A DNA stretch of 64,000 nucleotides, taken from positions 458,556-522,555 of the forward strand of contig NZ_JBHSMT010000029.1 in the NCBI RefSeq assembly GCF_042654985.1, written 5' to 3'. Positions within the stretch are counted from its first letter, which is position 1, and every line of letters starts with the position of its first letter. Shown piece by piece: positions 51,205-61,571 of the stretch. Both the position numbers and the translations under genes were made by a program. The notes below the pieces were generated by a model. That model was given only the letters and a program-made list of their open reading frames with translations. It was not told where the DNA came from and did no database searches. The stretch comes from Paraherbaspirillum soli (GTDB lineage Bacteria > Pseudomonadota > Gammaproteobacteria > Burkholderiales > Burkholderiaceae_D).

Positions 51205-51693
51205 ATGGCAAAGAAAAACGTCACCGCAATCGACATTGGCATCAACGATAAAGATCGCAAGAAAATCGCCGACGGCCTCAGCAAGCTGTTGGCAGATACC
51301 TATACCTTGTATCTGAAAACCCATAATTTTCACTGGAACGTCACCGGCCCGATGTTCAACACATTGCACCTGATGTTCGAAGCTCAGTACAACGAACTGT
51401 GGCTGGCCGTGGACCTGGTCGCGGAACGGATTCGCGCTCTCGGCTATCCGGCGCCGGGAACGTATAAAGCACTTGCCAAGCTGACTTCGATCACCGAAGA
51501 AGAAGGCGTGCCGACCGCCACCGAGATGATTCAGCAACTGGTGGCAGGTCAGGAAGCCGTCACGCGCACTGCGCGCTCGATCTTCCCGGTAGTCGATGCG
51601 GCTGACGATGCGCCGACCGCCGACTTGCTGACGCAACGCATGCAGCTGCATGAAAAAAATGCGTGGATGCTGCGCAGCTTGCTGGAAGGCTGA
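51205..51693 (+). CDS. dps: Dps-family ferritin-like DNA-protection protein
   Basis: 162 residues. Intersubunit ferroxidase ligands are visible: His43 (HWNVTG), His55, Glu59 (LHLMFEAQY), Asp70 and Glu74 (VDLVAERIRALG), the standard Dps pattern. It stores iron, consumes H2O2 and protects DNA in a 12-mer. AGAAGGAGC lies just before the ATG. A TAGAAT box upstream (about 51150) with no good -35 is compatible with an OxyR-type activated promoter (weak evidence). Confidence 0.95.
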   Translation: MAKKNVTAIDIGINDKDRKKIADGLSKLLADTYTLYLKTHNFHWNVTGPMFNTLHLMFEAQYNELWLAVDLVAERIRALGYPAPGTYKALAKLTSITEEEGVPTATEMIQQLVAGQEAVTRTARSIFPVVDAADDAPTADLLTQRMQLHEKNAWMLRSLLEG

Positions 51694-51764
51694 TGATCGG
51701 ATGAAGCAGCGGGCAATGGTCCCGCTGTTTCTTCCTGATGACGGTGACAGCTATAGTTTTGCCC

Positions 51765-52397
51765 TCACCACCATGCGCTCCCCTTCTTTTTCGTAAACAG
51801 ATCGACAAAGCCTCGCGCTGCAGCTGTCGGATCATCCGCTAAATAAACGCTGCTGATCGCCGCCACCATATCCGCCCCCGCCGCAACCAGCGGCACCGCA
51901 TTTTCCTGCGTCATGCCGCCAATCACGACACTCGGCAACGGAATCCCGGCTTTGGCCTTGGTAATGATGTCCGGCGGCGTCGTCACCGGATATTTCTTGA
52001 CCCGCGACGGATAAAACCCGCCGAACGCGATATAACTGGCGCCGGCACGATGGGCATCGTGGGCCAGCGCCAAATCGCCATAGCAGGAAGCGCCGACAAT
52101 CTTGCCCGGTCCGACCTTGGCGCGCACCTGGGCCACGCTGGCGTCGGTACCACCGACATGAATCCCGTCGGCGTCCAGCGCCAGGCACAGCTCGACAAAA
52201 TCGTTGATGATCAGCGGCCGTTGATAACGACGGCACAAGGCCAGCAACGCTTCCGCCTGCCGCTGCCGCAAAGCCGCGTCGGCGCTCTTGTGCCGATACT
52301 GCACCAGCGCCGCCCCGCCCTGCAATGCCTGTTCGGTCACTGCCAACAACTTGTCGGTGTCATCCCAATCGGGCGTGACGATGTACAGACCTTTCAT
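51765..52397 (-). CDS. thiE: Thiamine-phosphate synthase ThiE
   Basis: 210 residues, TIM barrel. QYRHKSAD is the pyrophosphate-binding Arg region, LIINDFVELCLALDADGIHVG and VGASCYGDLALAHDAHRAGA are conserved. It joins HMP-PP and thiazole phosphate to make thiamine phosphate. The ATG at 52397 has GGAG 7 nt upstream; an ATG at 52409 next to the thiD stop is less likely. It is the last gene of the thi operon. Confidence 0.95.
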   Translation of the reverse strand: MKGLYIVTPDWDDTDKLLAVTEQALQGGAALVQYRHKSADAALRQRQAEALLALCRRYQRPLIINDFVELCLALDADGIHVGGTDASVAQVRAKVGPGKIVGASCYGDLALAHDAHRAGASYIAFGGFYPSRVKKYPVTTPPDIITKAKAGIPLPSVVIGGMTQENAVPLVAAGADMVAAISSVYLADDPTAAARGFVDLFTKKKGSAWW

Positions 52398-52409
52398 CGG
52401 GTGCTCCAT

Positions 52410-53222
52410 TTAACTGTTTTTCATGAACGGCAGTATGCGCCGCGGAATCCGCTGCCCGGGCGCGATCGCGTAGGACGAAGTCAAGGTTTGCTGACAATAG
52501 GCCTGCGCCGCGCCGATTGCCTGCTCCATGTCGAAACCGCGCGCCAGCAATGCGGCAAGCGCAGCGGCCAGCGTACAGCCGCTGCCATGAAATTCACCCG
52601 GCAAGCGCGGCCAGCTCCAGCGCCGTTTTCGATTCTTGCTTACCCAGCGATTCAGCACTTCATGTTGCTCCGGTCCGTGACCGCCCTTCAACAGCACATG
52701 CTGACAACCGCGTTCAAGCAAGATCTCCGCTTGCCGCTCCGGGCTATGGTCGGCGCCGCACAGGCGGTCGGCTTCGATCCGGTTGGGCGTAATCACGGTG
52801 GCCAGCTCGAACAACGGTGCGATCGCCTCGACCGCATCCTCGCTAGCCAAAGCATCGCCATGTCCAGCCGCCAGCACCGGGTCGAACACAACCGGCAAGT
52901 CCGGTTGGCGCGAGCGCAGGCCGCGGATGATCGCGGCAATCGCTTCCGCATTGGCGCGATTGCCGACTATCCCCAGCTTGACCGCGGCGATCCCGATCCG
53001 GTCGACCAAGACCTGCGCCTGCTGCCGTACCAGTTCGGCGGCGACCGGAAACACCCCGAACACGCGCTCGTTATCCTGCACCGTCAGCACCGTCACCACC
53101 GGCATCGGATGCGCCCCAAGCGCCGCAATCGCGGTGATGTCGGCTTGCATGCCGGCGCCGCCGCTGGGGTCGGTGCCGGAAAACACCAGCACGCTCGGCG
53201 GTGTCACTGCCGCGCCGCTCAC
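52410..53222 (-). CDS. thiD: HMP/HMP-phosphate kinase ThiD
   Basis: 270 residues, ribokinase-like fold. SGTDPSGGAGMQADITAI near the N-terminus and EFHGSGCTLAAALAALLARG (catalytic GSGC with an oxyanion Cys) near the C-terminus are the ThiD landmarks. It phosphorylates 4-amino-5-hydroxymethyl-2-methylpyrimidine twice. It overlaps thiG by 4 bp and is followed by thiE. Confidence 0.94.
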   Translation of the reverse strand: MSGAAVTPPSVLVFSGTDPSGGAGMQADITAIAALGAHPMPVVTVLTVQDNERVFGVFPVAAELVRQQAQVLVDRIGIAAVKLGIVGNRANAEAIAAIIRGLRSRQPDLPVVFDPVLAAGHGDALASEDAVEAIAPLFELATVITPNRIEADRLCGADHSPERQAEILLERGCQHVLLKGGHGPEQHEVLNRWVSKNRKRRWSWPRLPGEFHGSGCTLAAALAALLARGFDMEQAIGAAQAYCQQTLTSSYAIAPGQRIPRRILPFMKNS

Positions 53223-54031
53223 TTGACGCGGCCCGCCATCGGTGACGATGGCGAAGCGGCAAAGTGTTTCGGAATCCGGCCGGCCAGGTAAGCTTCGCGC
53301 CCCGCTTCAATCGCCAGCCGCATCGCCCGTGCCATCCGGATCGGATCCTGCGCACCGGCAATCGCGGTATTCATCAGCACGCCGTCGCAGCCCAGCTCCA
53401 TCGCGATTGCCGCATCCGATGCGGTGCCGACCCCGGCGTCGACCAGCACCGGCACCTTGGCTTGCTCGATGATCAGCGACAAATTCCACGGATTCAAGAT
53501 ACCCATGCCGGAGCCGATCAGGGAAGCCAGAGGCATCACTGCGACGCAGCCGATTTCTTCCAGAATCCGGGCCTGGATCGGATCGTCGCTGCAATACACC
53601 ATGACGTCGAAGCCGTCTTTGACCAGGATCTCGGCCGCCTTCAGCGTCTCCGGCATGTTGGGGAACAAAGTCTTTTCGTCGCCCAGCACTTCCAGCTTGG
53701 CCAGCTTGTGGCCGTTCAGCAGTTCGCGCCCAAGTTGCAGCGTATAGACCGCATCGGCCGCGGTATAGCAGCCGGCCGTATTGGGCAGGATGGTGTAGCG
53801 CGATGGCGGCACCACGTCCAGCAAGTTCGGCGCATTCGGATCCTGCCCGATGTTGACGCGCCGAATCGCGACCGTGATGATCTCGGCCCCGCTGGCTTCG
53901 GTCGCCGCCCGCGTTTGCTCCAGGTCGCGATACTTGCCGCTGCCGACCAGCAGCCGCGACCGATATGTCTTGCCGGCGATGGTCAGGCCCGGCTCTTGTA
54001 ATCCCTCTGCAGGGGAATCGATCAGATCCAT
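53219..54031 (-). CDS. thiG: Thiazole synthase ThiG
   Basis: 270 residues, TIM barrel. The Schiff-base lysine is in AKLEVLGDEKTLFPN, and TASDAAIAMELGCDGVLMNTAIAGA is the phosphate-binding end. It forms the thiazole phosphate from DXP, dehydroglycine and ThiS-thiocarboxylate. It follows thiS and overlaps thiD by 4 bp. The dehydroglycine source (ThiO or ThiH) is not encoded in this operon. Confidence 0.95.
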   Translation of the reverse strand: MDLIDSPAEGLQEPGLTIAGKTYRSRLLVGSGKYRDLEQTRAATEASGAEIITVAIRRVNIGQDPNAPNLLDVVPPSRYTILPNTAGCYTAADAVYTLQLGRELLNGHKLAKLEVLGDEKTLFPNMPETLKAAEILVKDGFDVMVYCSDDPIQARILEEIGCVAVMPLASLIGSGMGILNPWNLSLIIEQAKVPVLVDAGVGTASDAAIAMELGCDGVLMNTAIAGAQDPIRMARAMRLAIEAGREAYLAGRIPKHFAASPSSPMAGRVK

Positions 54032-54058
54032 TGCAAATCCTTTCTGTGTAAGGTGAAT

Positions 54059-54259
54059 TCAGCCGCCACCTATCGCGCGTACTATGTCCACCTTGTCTTG
54101 CGCTTGCAGCGCATGCAGCCCCCATAAATGACTGGGCACCACCTGCCGATTGACGGCCACGGCAATCGCCTTGCCGGACAACTCCAGCGCAGCGACCAGC
54201 TGCTGCAAATTCTGGCCGTCGGCTAGTCGATGCGGCGCGCCGTTAAGTTCGATTTCCAT
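54059..54259 (-). CDS. thiS: Sulfur carrier protein ThiS
   Basis: 66 residues, beta-grasp (ubiquitin-like) fold, ending in the required C-terminal glycines (AIGGG). MEIELNGAPHRLADGQNLQQ is a typical ThiS opening. ThiF/IscS-type enzymes adenylate and thiolate the C-terminus. The start at 54259 follows GAGGGCGAGG; an upstream ATG at 54271 would overlap the thiC stop. It lies between thiC and thiG. Confidence 0.93.
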   Translation of the reverse strand: MEIELNGAPHRLADGQNLQQLVAALELSGKAIAVAVNRQVVPSHLWGLHALQAQDKVDIVRAIGGG

Positions 54260-54267
54260 CCTCGCCC

Positions 54268-56181
<1,914 letters not shown>

Positions 56182-56183
56182 TT

Positions 56184-56229
56184 TGGCTCCTTTGCGTGTA
56201 CTGCATTTGGCTTGGAGCCAGCAAAGGAG
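56184..56229 (-). promoter_or_regulatory. Shine-Dalgarno-sequestering hairpin of thiC
   Basis: On the minus strand CTCCTTTGC (56229-56221) and TGGCTCC (56220-56214) precede GCAAAGGAG (56195-56187) and its overlap GGAGCCA (56190-56184). Both can pair with the ribosome site AAGGAG, which is 5 nt from the ATG. This is the expected expression platform of a riboswitch that blocks translation. Confidence 0.75.
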
Positions 56230-56282
56230 TTTTCGAGGTGCAATGCGGCGCGGTAGTACGGTAGGTCGGCCGGCAACGTTCT

Positions 56283-56399
56283 CAATAGCTTCCCTTCGCT
56301 GGCATTACCCAGATCAGGTTCGAGGGTATTTCTCACCCGATTACCGGCATCAATGAACATGAATGAACATTGGCACTTCAGCAACCAGGACCCCTAGCG
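56283..56399 (-). promoter_or_regulatory. TPP riboswitch (THI element)
   Basis: On the minus strand the core TPP aptamer reads CTAGGGGTCC..., then GGGTGAGAAATACCC and CGAACCTGATCTGGGTAAT, then GCCAGCGAAGGGAAGC. These are the conserved CUGAGA-like loop (P3) and the P4-P5 GAACCUGAUC box of the THI element. It lies about 100 nt before thiC, as expected for thiamine-pyrophosphate control of the operon. Confidence 0.95.
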
Positions 56400-56603
56400 T
56401 TGTGCTGGCCCGTGTGAATCCCGGGACAGCGGTAGCGATTCTAACATCCGATTCCGGCTTGCGATATATCTACGCGAAGGATCTCGCATTTCTCATTTCC
56501 CATAGGAAAGCCCGACTCAAACTACTGGCAAACACCAGCGCAGCATGCGCCCTCGCGCCAAAATATGTGCTCACTAAAGAGGAGCAAATGGCCGCGTACT
56601 TTA

Positions 56604-56609
56604 TAATCA
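56604..56609 (+). promoter_or_regulatory. Possible -10 box upstream of valS
   Basis: TATAAT, 29 nt before the valS ATG, no good -35 at 17 nt. The rest of 56403-56637 has no gene or hairpin I can support. Confidence 0.35.
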
Positions 56610-56637
56610 TCGCTTTAGAAAAAAACACTACCAAATC

Positions 56638-59460
56638 ATGGAATTAGCCAAGTCTTTCGACCCTGCCGACATTGAACAATTCTGGCGCTCCGAGTGGGAA
56701 AAGCGCGGGTATTACACCGCCACCACCGATGCCGACAAACCGTCTTTCAGCATCCAGCTGCCGCCGCCGAATGTGACCGGCACCTTGCATATGGGGCACG
56801 CGTTCAACCAGACCATCATGGACGGCCTGACGCGCTATCACCGCATGCGTGGCTTCAATACGGCCTGGATTCCTGGCACCGACCACGCGGGCATTGCGAC
56901 CCAGATCGTGGTCGAGCGCCAACTCGATGCGCAGAAGGTTTCGCGGCACGATCTGGGCCGTGAAAAATTCATCGAGAAAGTCTGGGAATGGAAGGAGCAA
57001 TCCGGCTCCACCATTACCGGTCAAATGCGCCGGCTGGGGGCATCGACCGACTGGAGCCGTGAATATTTCACGATGGACGACAAGCTGTCGGGCACGGTCA
57101 CGGAAGTGTTTGTACGGCTGTATGAACAGGGCCTGATCTATCGCGGCAAGCGCCTGGTCAACTGGGATCCGGTATTGGGCACCGCGGTGTCCGACCTCGA
57201 GGTTGCATCGGAAGAAGAAGATGGCTCGATGTGGCACATCCACTATCCGTTTGCCGACGGCAGCGGTCATTTGACGGTCGCCACCACCCGCCCTGAAACC
57301 ATGCTGGGCGACGTTGCGGTAGCAGTCGATCCCACCGATGAGCGTTATATCCACCTGGTCGGCAAGATGCTCAAGCTGCCGTTGTGCGACCGCGAAATCC
57401 CGGTCATCGCGGACAGCTATGTCGACAAGGAATTCGGCACCGGCTGCGTGAAGATCACGCCCGCGCACGACTTCAACGACTATGCGGTCGGCCAGCGGCA
57501 CCAGCTGGCGCAAATCACCGTGCTGACGCTGGACGCCAAAATCAATGAGAACGCACCGGCCCAATATCAGGGCATGGACCGTTTCGCGGCCCGCAAGCAA
57601 ATCGTCGCCGACCTCGATGCGCAAGGCTTGCTGGAGTCGGTCAAGCCGCACAAATTGGTGGTCCCACGCGGCGATCGTACTGGCGTCGTGATCGAACCGA
57701 TGCTGACCGATCAATGGTTTGTGGCGATGAGCAAGCCGGCGCCGGAAGGCACCCACTTCCCGGGCAAGTCGATTGCCGAGGTGGCTTTGGAAAAAGTCGC
57801 CAACGGCGAAATCAAGATGATTCCCGAGAACTGGAGCAACACCTACAACCAGTGGCTCAACAACATCCAGGACTGGTGCATTTCGCGTCAATTGTGGTGG
57901 GGCCATCAGATCCCGGCCTGGTATGACGACGACGGCCAGATCTACGTCGCCCGCAACGAGGAAGAAGCCAAGGCCAAGGCCGGCGGCAAAGCGGTCAAGC
58001 GTGACGACGACGTGCTCGACACCTGGTTCTCATCCGCACTGGTGCCGTTCTCGACCTTGGGCTGGCCGGAAGAAACGCCGGATTACAAGATGTTCCTGCC
58101 ATCGTCGGTGCTGGTCACCGGCTTTGACATCATCTTTTTCTGGGTGGCGCGGATGGTGATGATGACCACCCACTTCACCGGCAAGGTGCCGTTCAATACC
58201 GTGTATGTGCATGGCCTGGTACGCGATGGCAATGGCCAGAAAATGTCTAAGTCGAAGGGCAATACGCTCGATCCGATCGACCTGATCGACGGCATCGATC
58301 TCGACGCGCTGGTGGCAAAACGCACCGTCGGATTGATGAATCCGAAGCAGGCCGAGAGCATCGCCAAAGCGACTCGCAAGGAATTTGCGGACGGCATCCC
58401 GGCCTTTGGCACGGATGCGCTGCGCTTCACATTCGCCTCGCTGGCAACGCTCGGCCGCAACATCAATTTCGACCTGAACCGCTGCGAGGGCTATCGCAAT
58501 TTCTGCAACAAATTGTGGAACGCGACCCGCTTTGTGTTGATGAACACCGAGGGCAAGGATTGCGGTTTCGACGGTCATGCTGCCGGCGTTTGCGACAAGG
58601 AAAACCTGGATTTTTCACAAGCCGACCGCTGGATCGTTTCGCAATTGCAGCGCACCGAAGCCGAAGTCGCCAAAGGCTTCGCCGACTATCGCTTCGACAA
58701 CATCGCATCGGCGATTTATAAATTCGTCTGGGATGAATATTGCGACTGGTATCTGGAAGTCGCCAAGGTACAAATCCAGCAAGGCAGCGAAGCACAACAA
58801 CGCGCCACTCGCCGCACCCTGCTGCGCGTACTGGAAACGGTGTTGCGTCTGGCGCATCCGATCATTCCATTCGTTACCGAAGCATTGTGGCAAAGCGTGG
58901 CGCCGCTGACCGGACATGCACTCGACCCCGCCGGCGACTCGATCATGCGCCAGCCGTATCCGGAGCCGAGAGCGGACAAGATCGACGAAAAGGCAGAAGC
59001 CTGGATGACGCAATTGAAGTCGCTGACGGATGCCTGCCGCAACCTGCGCGGTGAAATGCAATTGTCGCCGGCCTTGCGCGTACCGCTGATTATTGCCGAC
59101 ACTGCGGCGCAGCAAACAATGCTGCAATCGTTCGCGCCGTATCTGCAGGCATTGGCAAAATTGGCGGAAGTGCAAGTAGTAGAGTCTCTACCCGAATCGC
59201 CGGCGCCGGTATCGATCGTTGGCGATGCTAAGCTCCTGCTCAAAGTAGAAATAGATGTTGCAGCTGAACGCGAACGACTGGGCAAGGAAATCAGCCGGCT
59301 GGAAGGAGAAATCATCAAGGCGCAGGCAAAGCTCGGCAACGAAAGTTTCGTCGCACGCGCACCGGCGCAGGTCGTGGCGCAAGAGCAGGAACGACTTGCC
59401 AATTTTTCGAGCACCCTCGACAAATTACGCGAACAGTTTGCAAAATTAAAAGTGCTTTGA
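56638..59460 (+). CDS. valS: Valyl-tRNA synthetase
   Basis: 940 residues, class I aminoacyl-tRNA synthetase. The HIGH motif occurs as PPPNVTGTLHMGHAF (about 40-54), the KMSKS motif as KMSKSKGNT (about 537-545), the CP1 editing domain lies between, and a C-terminal coiled-coil arm follows (ERLGKEISRLEGEIIKAQAK). The ATG gives MELAKSFDPADIEQFWRSEW. It charges tRNA-Val. A 10-bp stem-loop lies just after the stop. Confidence 0.97.
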   Translation: MELAKSFDPADIEQFWRSEWEKRGYYTATTDADKPSFSIQLPPPNVTGTLHMGHAFNQTIMDGLTRYHRMRGFNTAWIPGTDHAGIATQIVVERQLDAQKVSRHDLGREKFIEKVWEWKEQSGSTITGQMRRLGASTDWSREYFTMDDKLSGTVTEVFVRLYEQGLIYRGKRLVNWDPVLGTAVSDLEVASEEEDGSMWHIHYPFADGSGHLTVATTRPETMLGDVAVAVDPTDERYIHLVGKMLKLPLCDREIPVIADSYVDKEFGTGCVKITPAHDFNDYAVGQRHQLAQITVLTLDAKINENAPAQYQGMDRFAARKQIVADLDAQGLLESVKPHKLVVPRGDRTGVVIEPMLTDQWFVAMSKPAPEGTHFPGKSIAEVALEKVANGEIKMIPENWSNTYNQWLNNIQDWCISRQLWWGHQIPAWYDDDGQIYVARNEEEAKAKAGGKAVKRDDDVLDTWFSSALVPFSTLGWPEETPDYKMFLPSSVLVTGFDIIFFWVARMVMMTTHFTGKVPFNTVYVHGLVRDGNGQKMSKSKGNTLDPIDLIDGIDLDALVAKRTVGLMNPKQAESIAKATRKEFADGIPAFGTDALRFTFASLATLGRNINFDLNRCEGYRNFCNKLWNATRFVLMNTEGKDCGFDGHAAGVCDKENLDFSQADRWIVSQLQRTEAEVAKGFADYRFDNIASAIYKFVWDEYCDWYLEVAKVQIQQGSEAQQRATRRTLLRVLETVLRLAHPIIPFVTEALWQSVAPLTGHALDPAGDSIMRQPYPEPRADKIDEKAEAWMTQLKSLTDACRNLRGEMQLSPALRVPLIIADTAAQQTMLQSFAPYLQALAKLAEVQVVESLPESPAPVSIVGDAKLLLKVEIDVAAERERLGKEISRLEGEIIKAQAKLGNESFVARAPAQVVAQEQERLANFSSTLDKLREQFAKLKVL

Positions 59461-59477
59461 TTTTTTACTAAAAAAAT

Positions 59478-59501
59478 GTTGCGCGTGGCTTCACGCGCAA
59501 C
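59478..59501. other. Perfect hairpin between valS and the DUF2147 gene
   Basis: GTTGCGCGTG-GCTT-CACGCGCAAC, 10-bp stem with 4-nt loop, 17 nt after the valS stop and 16 nt before the next ATG. It has an A-tract on its left side and no T-tract on the right, so it may be a valS 3' hairpin or a leader hairpin of the next gene. Confidence 0.5.
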
Positions 59502-59517
59502 AAATACAGGGGACAGC

Positions 59518-59964
59518 ATGAAGAAACTTTTAATTACTGCAATTGCCGGCAGCGCCTTATTGGCTGCTAGCGCATTTGCACAGCAAACCTCGCCGGTCGG
59601 TCTATGGAAAACCATTGATGACCACAGCGGAAAACCGAAGGCATTTATCCGCATCAGCGAATCGAATGGAGAAATGAAAGGCAAGGTTGAAAAACTGCTG
59701 CGAGAGCCTGGCGAAGAGCAAAATCCGAAATGCGTCAAATGCGAAGGTGCATTGAAGGACCAACCTATCATCGGCATGACGATCCTGTCCGGGATGAAGC
59801 AGGATGGCGATGAATACAAGGGCGGTCAAATCCTCGACCCGGATAACGGCAAGTTTTATCAGAGCAAAATGTCGCTTACCGATAATGGCAAGAAATTGAA
59901 TGTGCGCGGATATATTGGCGTACCGCTGCTGGGCCGTACCCAGACCTGGATACGCGAAGAGTAA
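59518..59964 (+). CDS. DUF2147 family exported protein
   Basis: 148 residues. Signal peptide MKKLLITAIAGSALLAASAFAQ. The DUF2147 block is complete: SPVGLWKTIDDHSGKPKAFIR, EMKGKVEKLLREPGEEQNP, CVKCEGALKDQPIIGMTIL and GGQILDPDNGKFYQSKM, ending RGYIGVPLLGRTQTW. Two cysteines (CVKC) may form a disulfide. A periplasmic beta-rich protein of unknown role; frequently found in betaproteobacteria. GGGGAC lies upstream of the ATG at 59518. It is closed by a strong terminator. Confidence 0.9.
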   Translation: MKKLLITAIAGSALLAASAFAQQTSPVGLWKTIDDHSGKPKAFIRISESNGEMKGKVEKLLREPGEEQNPKCVKCEGALKDQPIIGMTILSGMKQDGDEYKGGQILDPDNGKFYQSKMSLTDNGKKLNVRGYIGVPLLGRTQTWIREE

Positions 59965-60027
59965 TTCGTTTTCGACGTCGATCCAGTACCAGGAAAATCT
60001 ACTGACGGAAAAACTCGGTAGTAAAAC

Positions 60028-60068
60028 AAAAATGCCGTTCAGCTTGAAGTCTGAACGGCATTTTTTTT
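60028..60068. terminator. Strong rho-independent terminator
   Basis: AAAAATGCCGTTCA, loop of about 10 nt, TGAACGGCATTTTTTTT: long stem with A and T tracts, between the DUF2147 gene (+) and the hydratase gene (-). Confidence 0.93.
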
Positions 60069-60140
60069 GGTATGGTTGGCGGCTTTCGCTGTGACTTCCC
60101 AGCCAGGATTAACTTGCGGGCTAGGGGTCTAGAACTAGCC

Positions 60141-60983
60141 TTAAACGAAGGACACGGTAAGTCCCGGCAACGCAATCCCGGAAAAAGCGGTCACCCAGGT
60201 TTGACCTGCTTGAACCGGATAGGCATCGGTCCAGGTCCCGGTCGTAATAATCTCGCCCGCTTGCAGCGGCGCAAACTGCGGTTGCGAATTAAGTTCCTGG
60301 TGCAAATGCCACAGTGCATGGACCGGACTGTCCAGCACATCGCTGCCAAAACCTGCGCCGCATAATGTGACTGAATCCTCGGTGCAGCATGATAACGAGA
60401 CGCTTGCATTGGCCAGCATGCTGGCAAGATTGCGACGGGTGGCAGACGACAATACATGCGGCTCGCCGACAATCAATGTCCCGTGCAAGCCGAACGCGGC
60501 GATCGCATCAACCGCCTCGAATTTCCAATCGCGAAATGGGCACACCACGATTTCAAAAGCGTGCGCCATCCATTCAATACACTCGACCAACTCTTCGATG
60601 CTGGCGTCCGGCGCCGGTGTCGCCCCCAAACCGAATACGACTTCCGGCTCGATCCGTGGCTGCGATGCGCCATCCAGGCTCTGTATCCCGCGGTTATCCT
60701 TCGCATAGCGCACCGTGCTGTCGAACACATGCGCCCAAATGGGGGCATTGATGGCTTGCGTTACGCCATATTTCGACCAGATGGTGCGATTGGTAAATCC
60801 GAGCTTGCGACCGATAGGAGTCTCACCTTGACCGATACTGGCATCGAGAATGCGCTTGCCGATGTCATATCCATCCCTGGCCGACAAGCCCCCTCCATCC
60901 GACAGCAACGGTATTAATTTGGCATGCGCTCGCGCATCAATAAGTTGATTGGCATACCGATTAGCTTTGGTGGAGATAAGCAT
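60141..60983 (-). CDS. 2-keto-4-pentenoate hydratase-like (MhpD/DmpE family) enzyme
   Basis: 280 residues. The fumarylacetoacetase-like hydratase fold: GRKLGFTNRTIWSKYGV, then EPEVVFGLGATP (Glu-x-Glu metal ligands around PRIEPE), and AGEIITTGTWTDAYPVQAG near the end. It hydrates 2-oxopent-4-enoate in aromatic meta-cleavage pathways or decarboxylates related acids; no other catabolic genes are adjacent. The ATG at 60983 is preferred over the upstream Met at 60998. Substrate uncertain. Confidence 0.86.
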   Translation of the reverse strand: MLISTKANRYANQLIDARAHAKLIPLLSDGGGLSARDGYDIGKRILDASIGQGETPIGRKLGFTNRTIWSKYGVTQAINAPIWAHVFDSTVRYAKDNRGIQSLDGASQPRIEPEVVFGLGATPAPDASIEELVECIEWMAHAFEIVVCPFRDWKFEAVDAIAAFGLHGTLIVGEPHVLSSATRRNLASMLANASVSLSCCTEDSVTLCGAGFGSDVLDSPVHALWHLHQELNSQPQFAPLQAGEIITTGTWTDAYPVQAGQTWVTAFSGIALPGLTVSFV

Positions 60984-61054
60984 GGTTGACTTGCACACTA
61001 TTAGTGAAGACTATCGCATTGTGTTTGACGTTTAATTTTTACACAAGCGCTGGA

Positions 61055-61528
61055 TCATGAACTTCTTTTAACGGCTATCCCGGTTGTGTTTTTCTGCAAA
61101 TGCCGGTCCAGCTGCGACGCGAACAAGTGGCGATCGCTTTGACTGAAAGCCGCTGGGCCGCCGGTTTCCACGCCGCTGCCGCGCAATTCGTCCATAAAAT
61201 TACGCATCGTCAAATGCTGTTGAATATTGTCTTTGGTATAAAACTCGCCGCGCGGGTTAAGCGCATCGGCGCCCTTTTCGAGCACATCGGCGGCCAATGG
61301 AATATCAGCAGTAATCACGAGGTCGCCCGCGCGTAGCAAGCGGGTAATTTCGCGATCGGCGACGTCGAAACCTGCCGGCACCTGAATCGCTTTGATAAAG
61401 CGCGATGGCGGGACTCTCAGCAATTTGTTGGCGACCAGGGTGAGCGTGATTTGCAGGCGGTCGGCGACTCGAAACAAAATTTCCTTGATCACGTTTGGAC
61501 AGGCGTCGGCATCGACCCAAATTTGCAT
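61055..61528 (-). CDS. yaiI: YaiI/YqxD family (DUF188) protein
   Basis: 157 residues. MQIWVDADACPNVIKEILFR and the later VITADIPLAADVLEKGADALNP mark the UPF0178/DUF188 family (NYN/PIN-like fold), unknown function. The start at 61528 is the conserved Met; the frame is open to 61636 but that part overlaps the ruvB 3' end. It lies 44 bp after ruvB and may be read through from it. Confidence 0.9.
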   Translation of the reverse strand: MQIWVDADACPNVIKEILFRVADRLQITLTLVANKLLRVPPSRFIKAIQVPAGFDVADREITRLLRAGDLVITADIPLAADVLEKGADALNPRGEFYTKDNIQQHLTMRNFMDELRGSGVETGGPAAFSQSDRHLFASQLDRHLQKNTTGIAVKRSS

Positions 61529-61571
61529 TTGCCCGACCCGCTGCGGCTCTGTATTGCTCGTTGATGACGTG

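Noticed and set aside
56363..56647. 94-codon ORF across the riboswitch region
   Set aside because: It lies antisense to the TPP riboswitch and runs into the valS start. It is a frame artefact.
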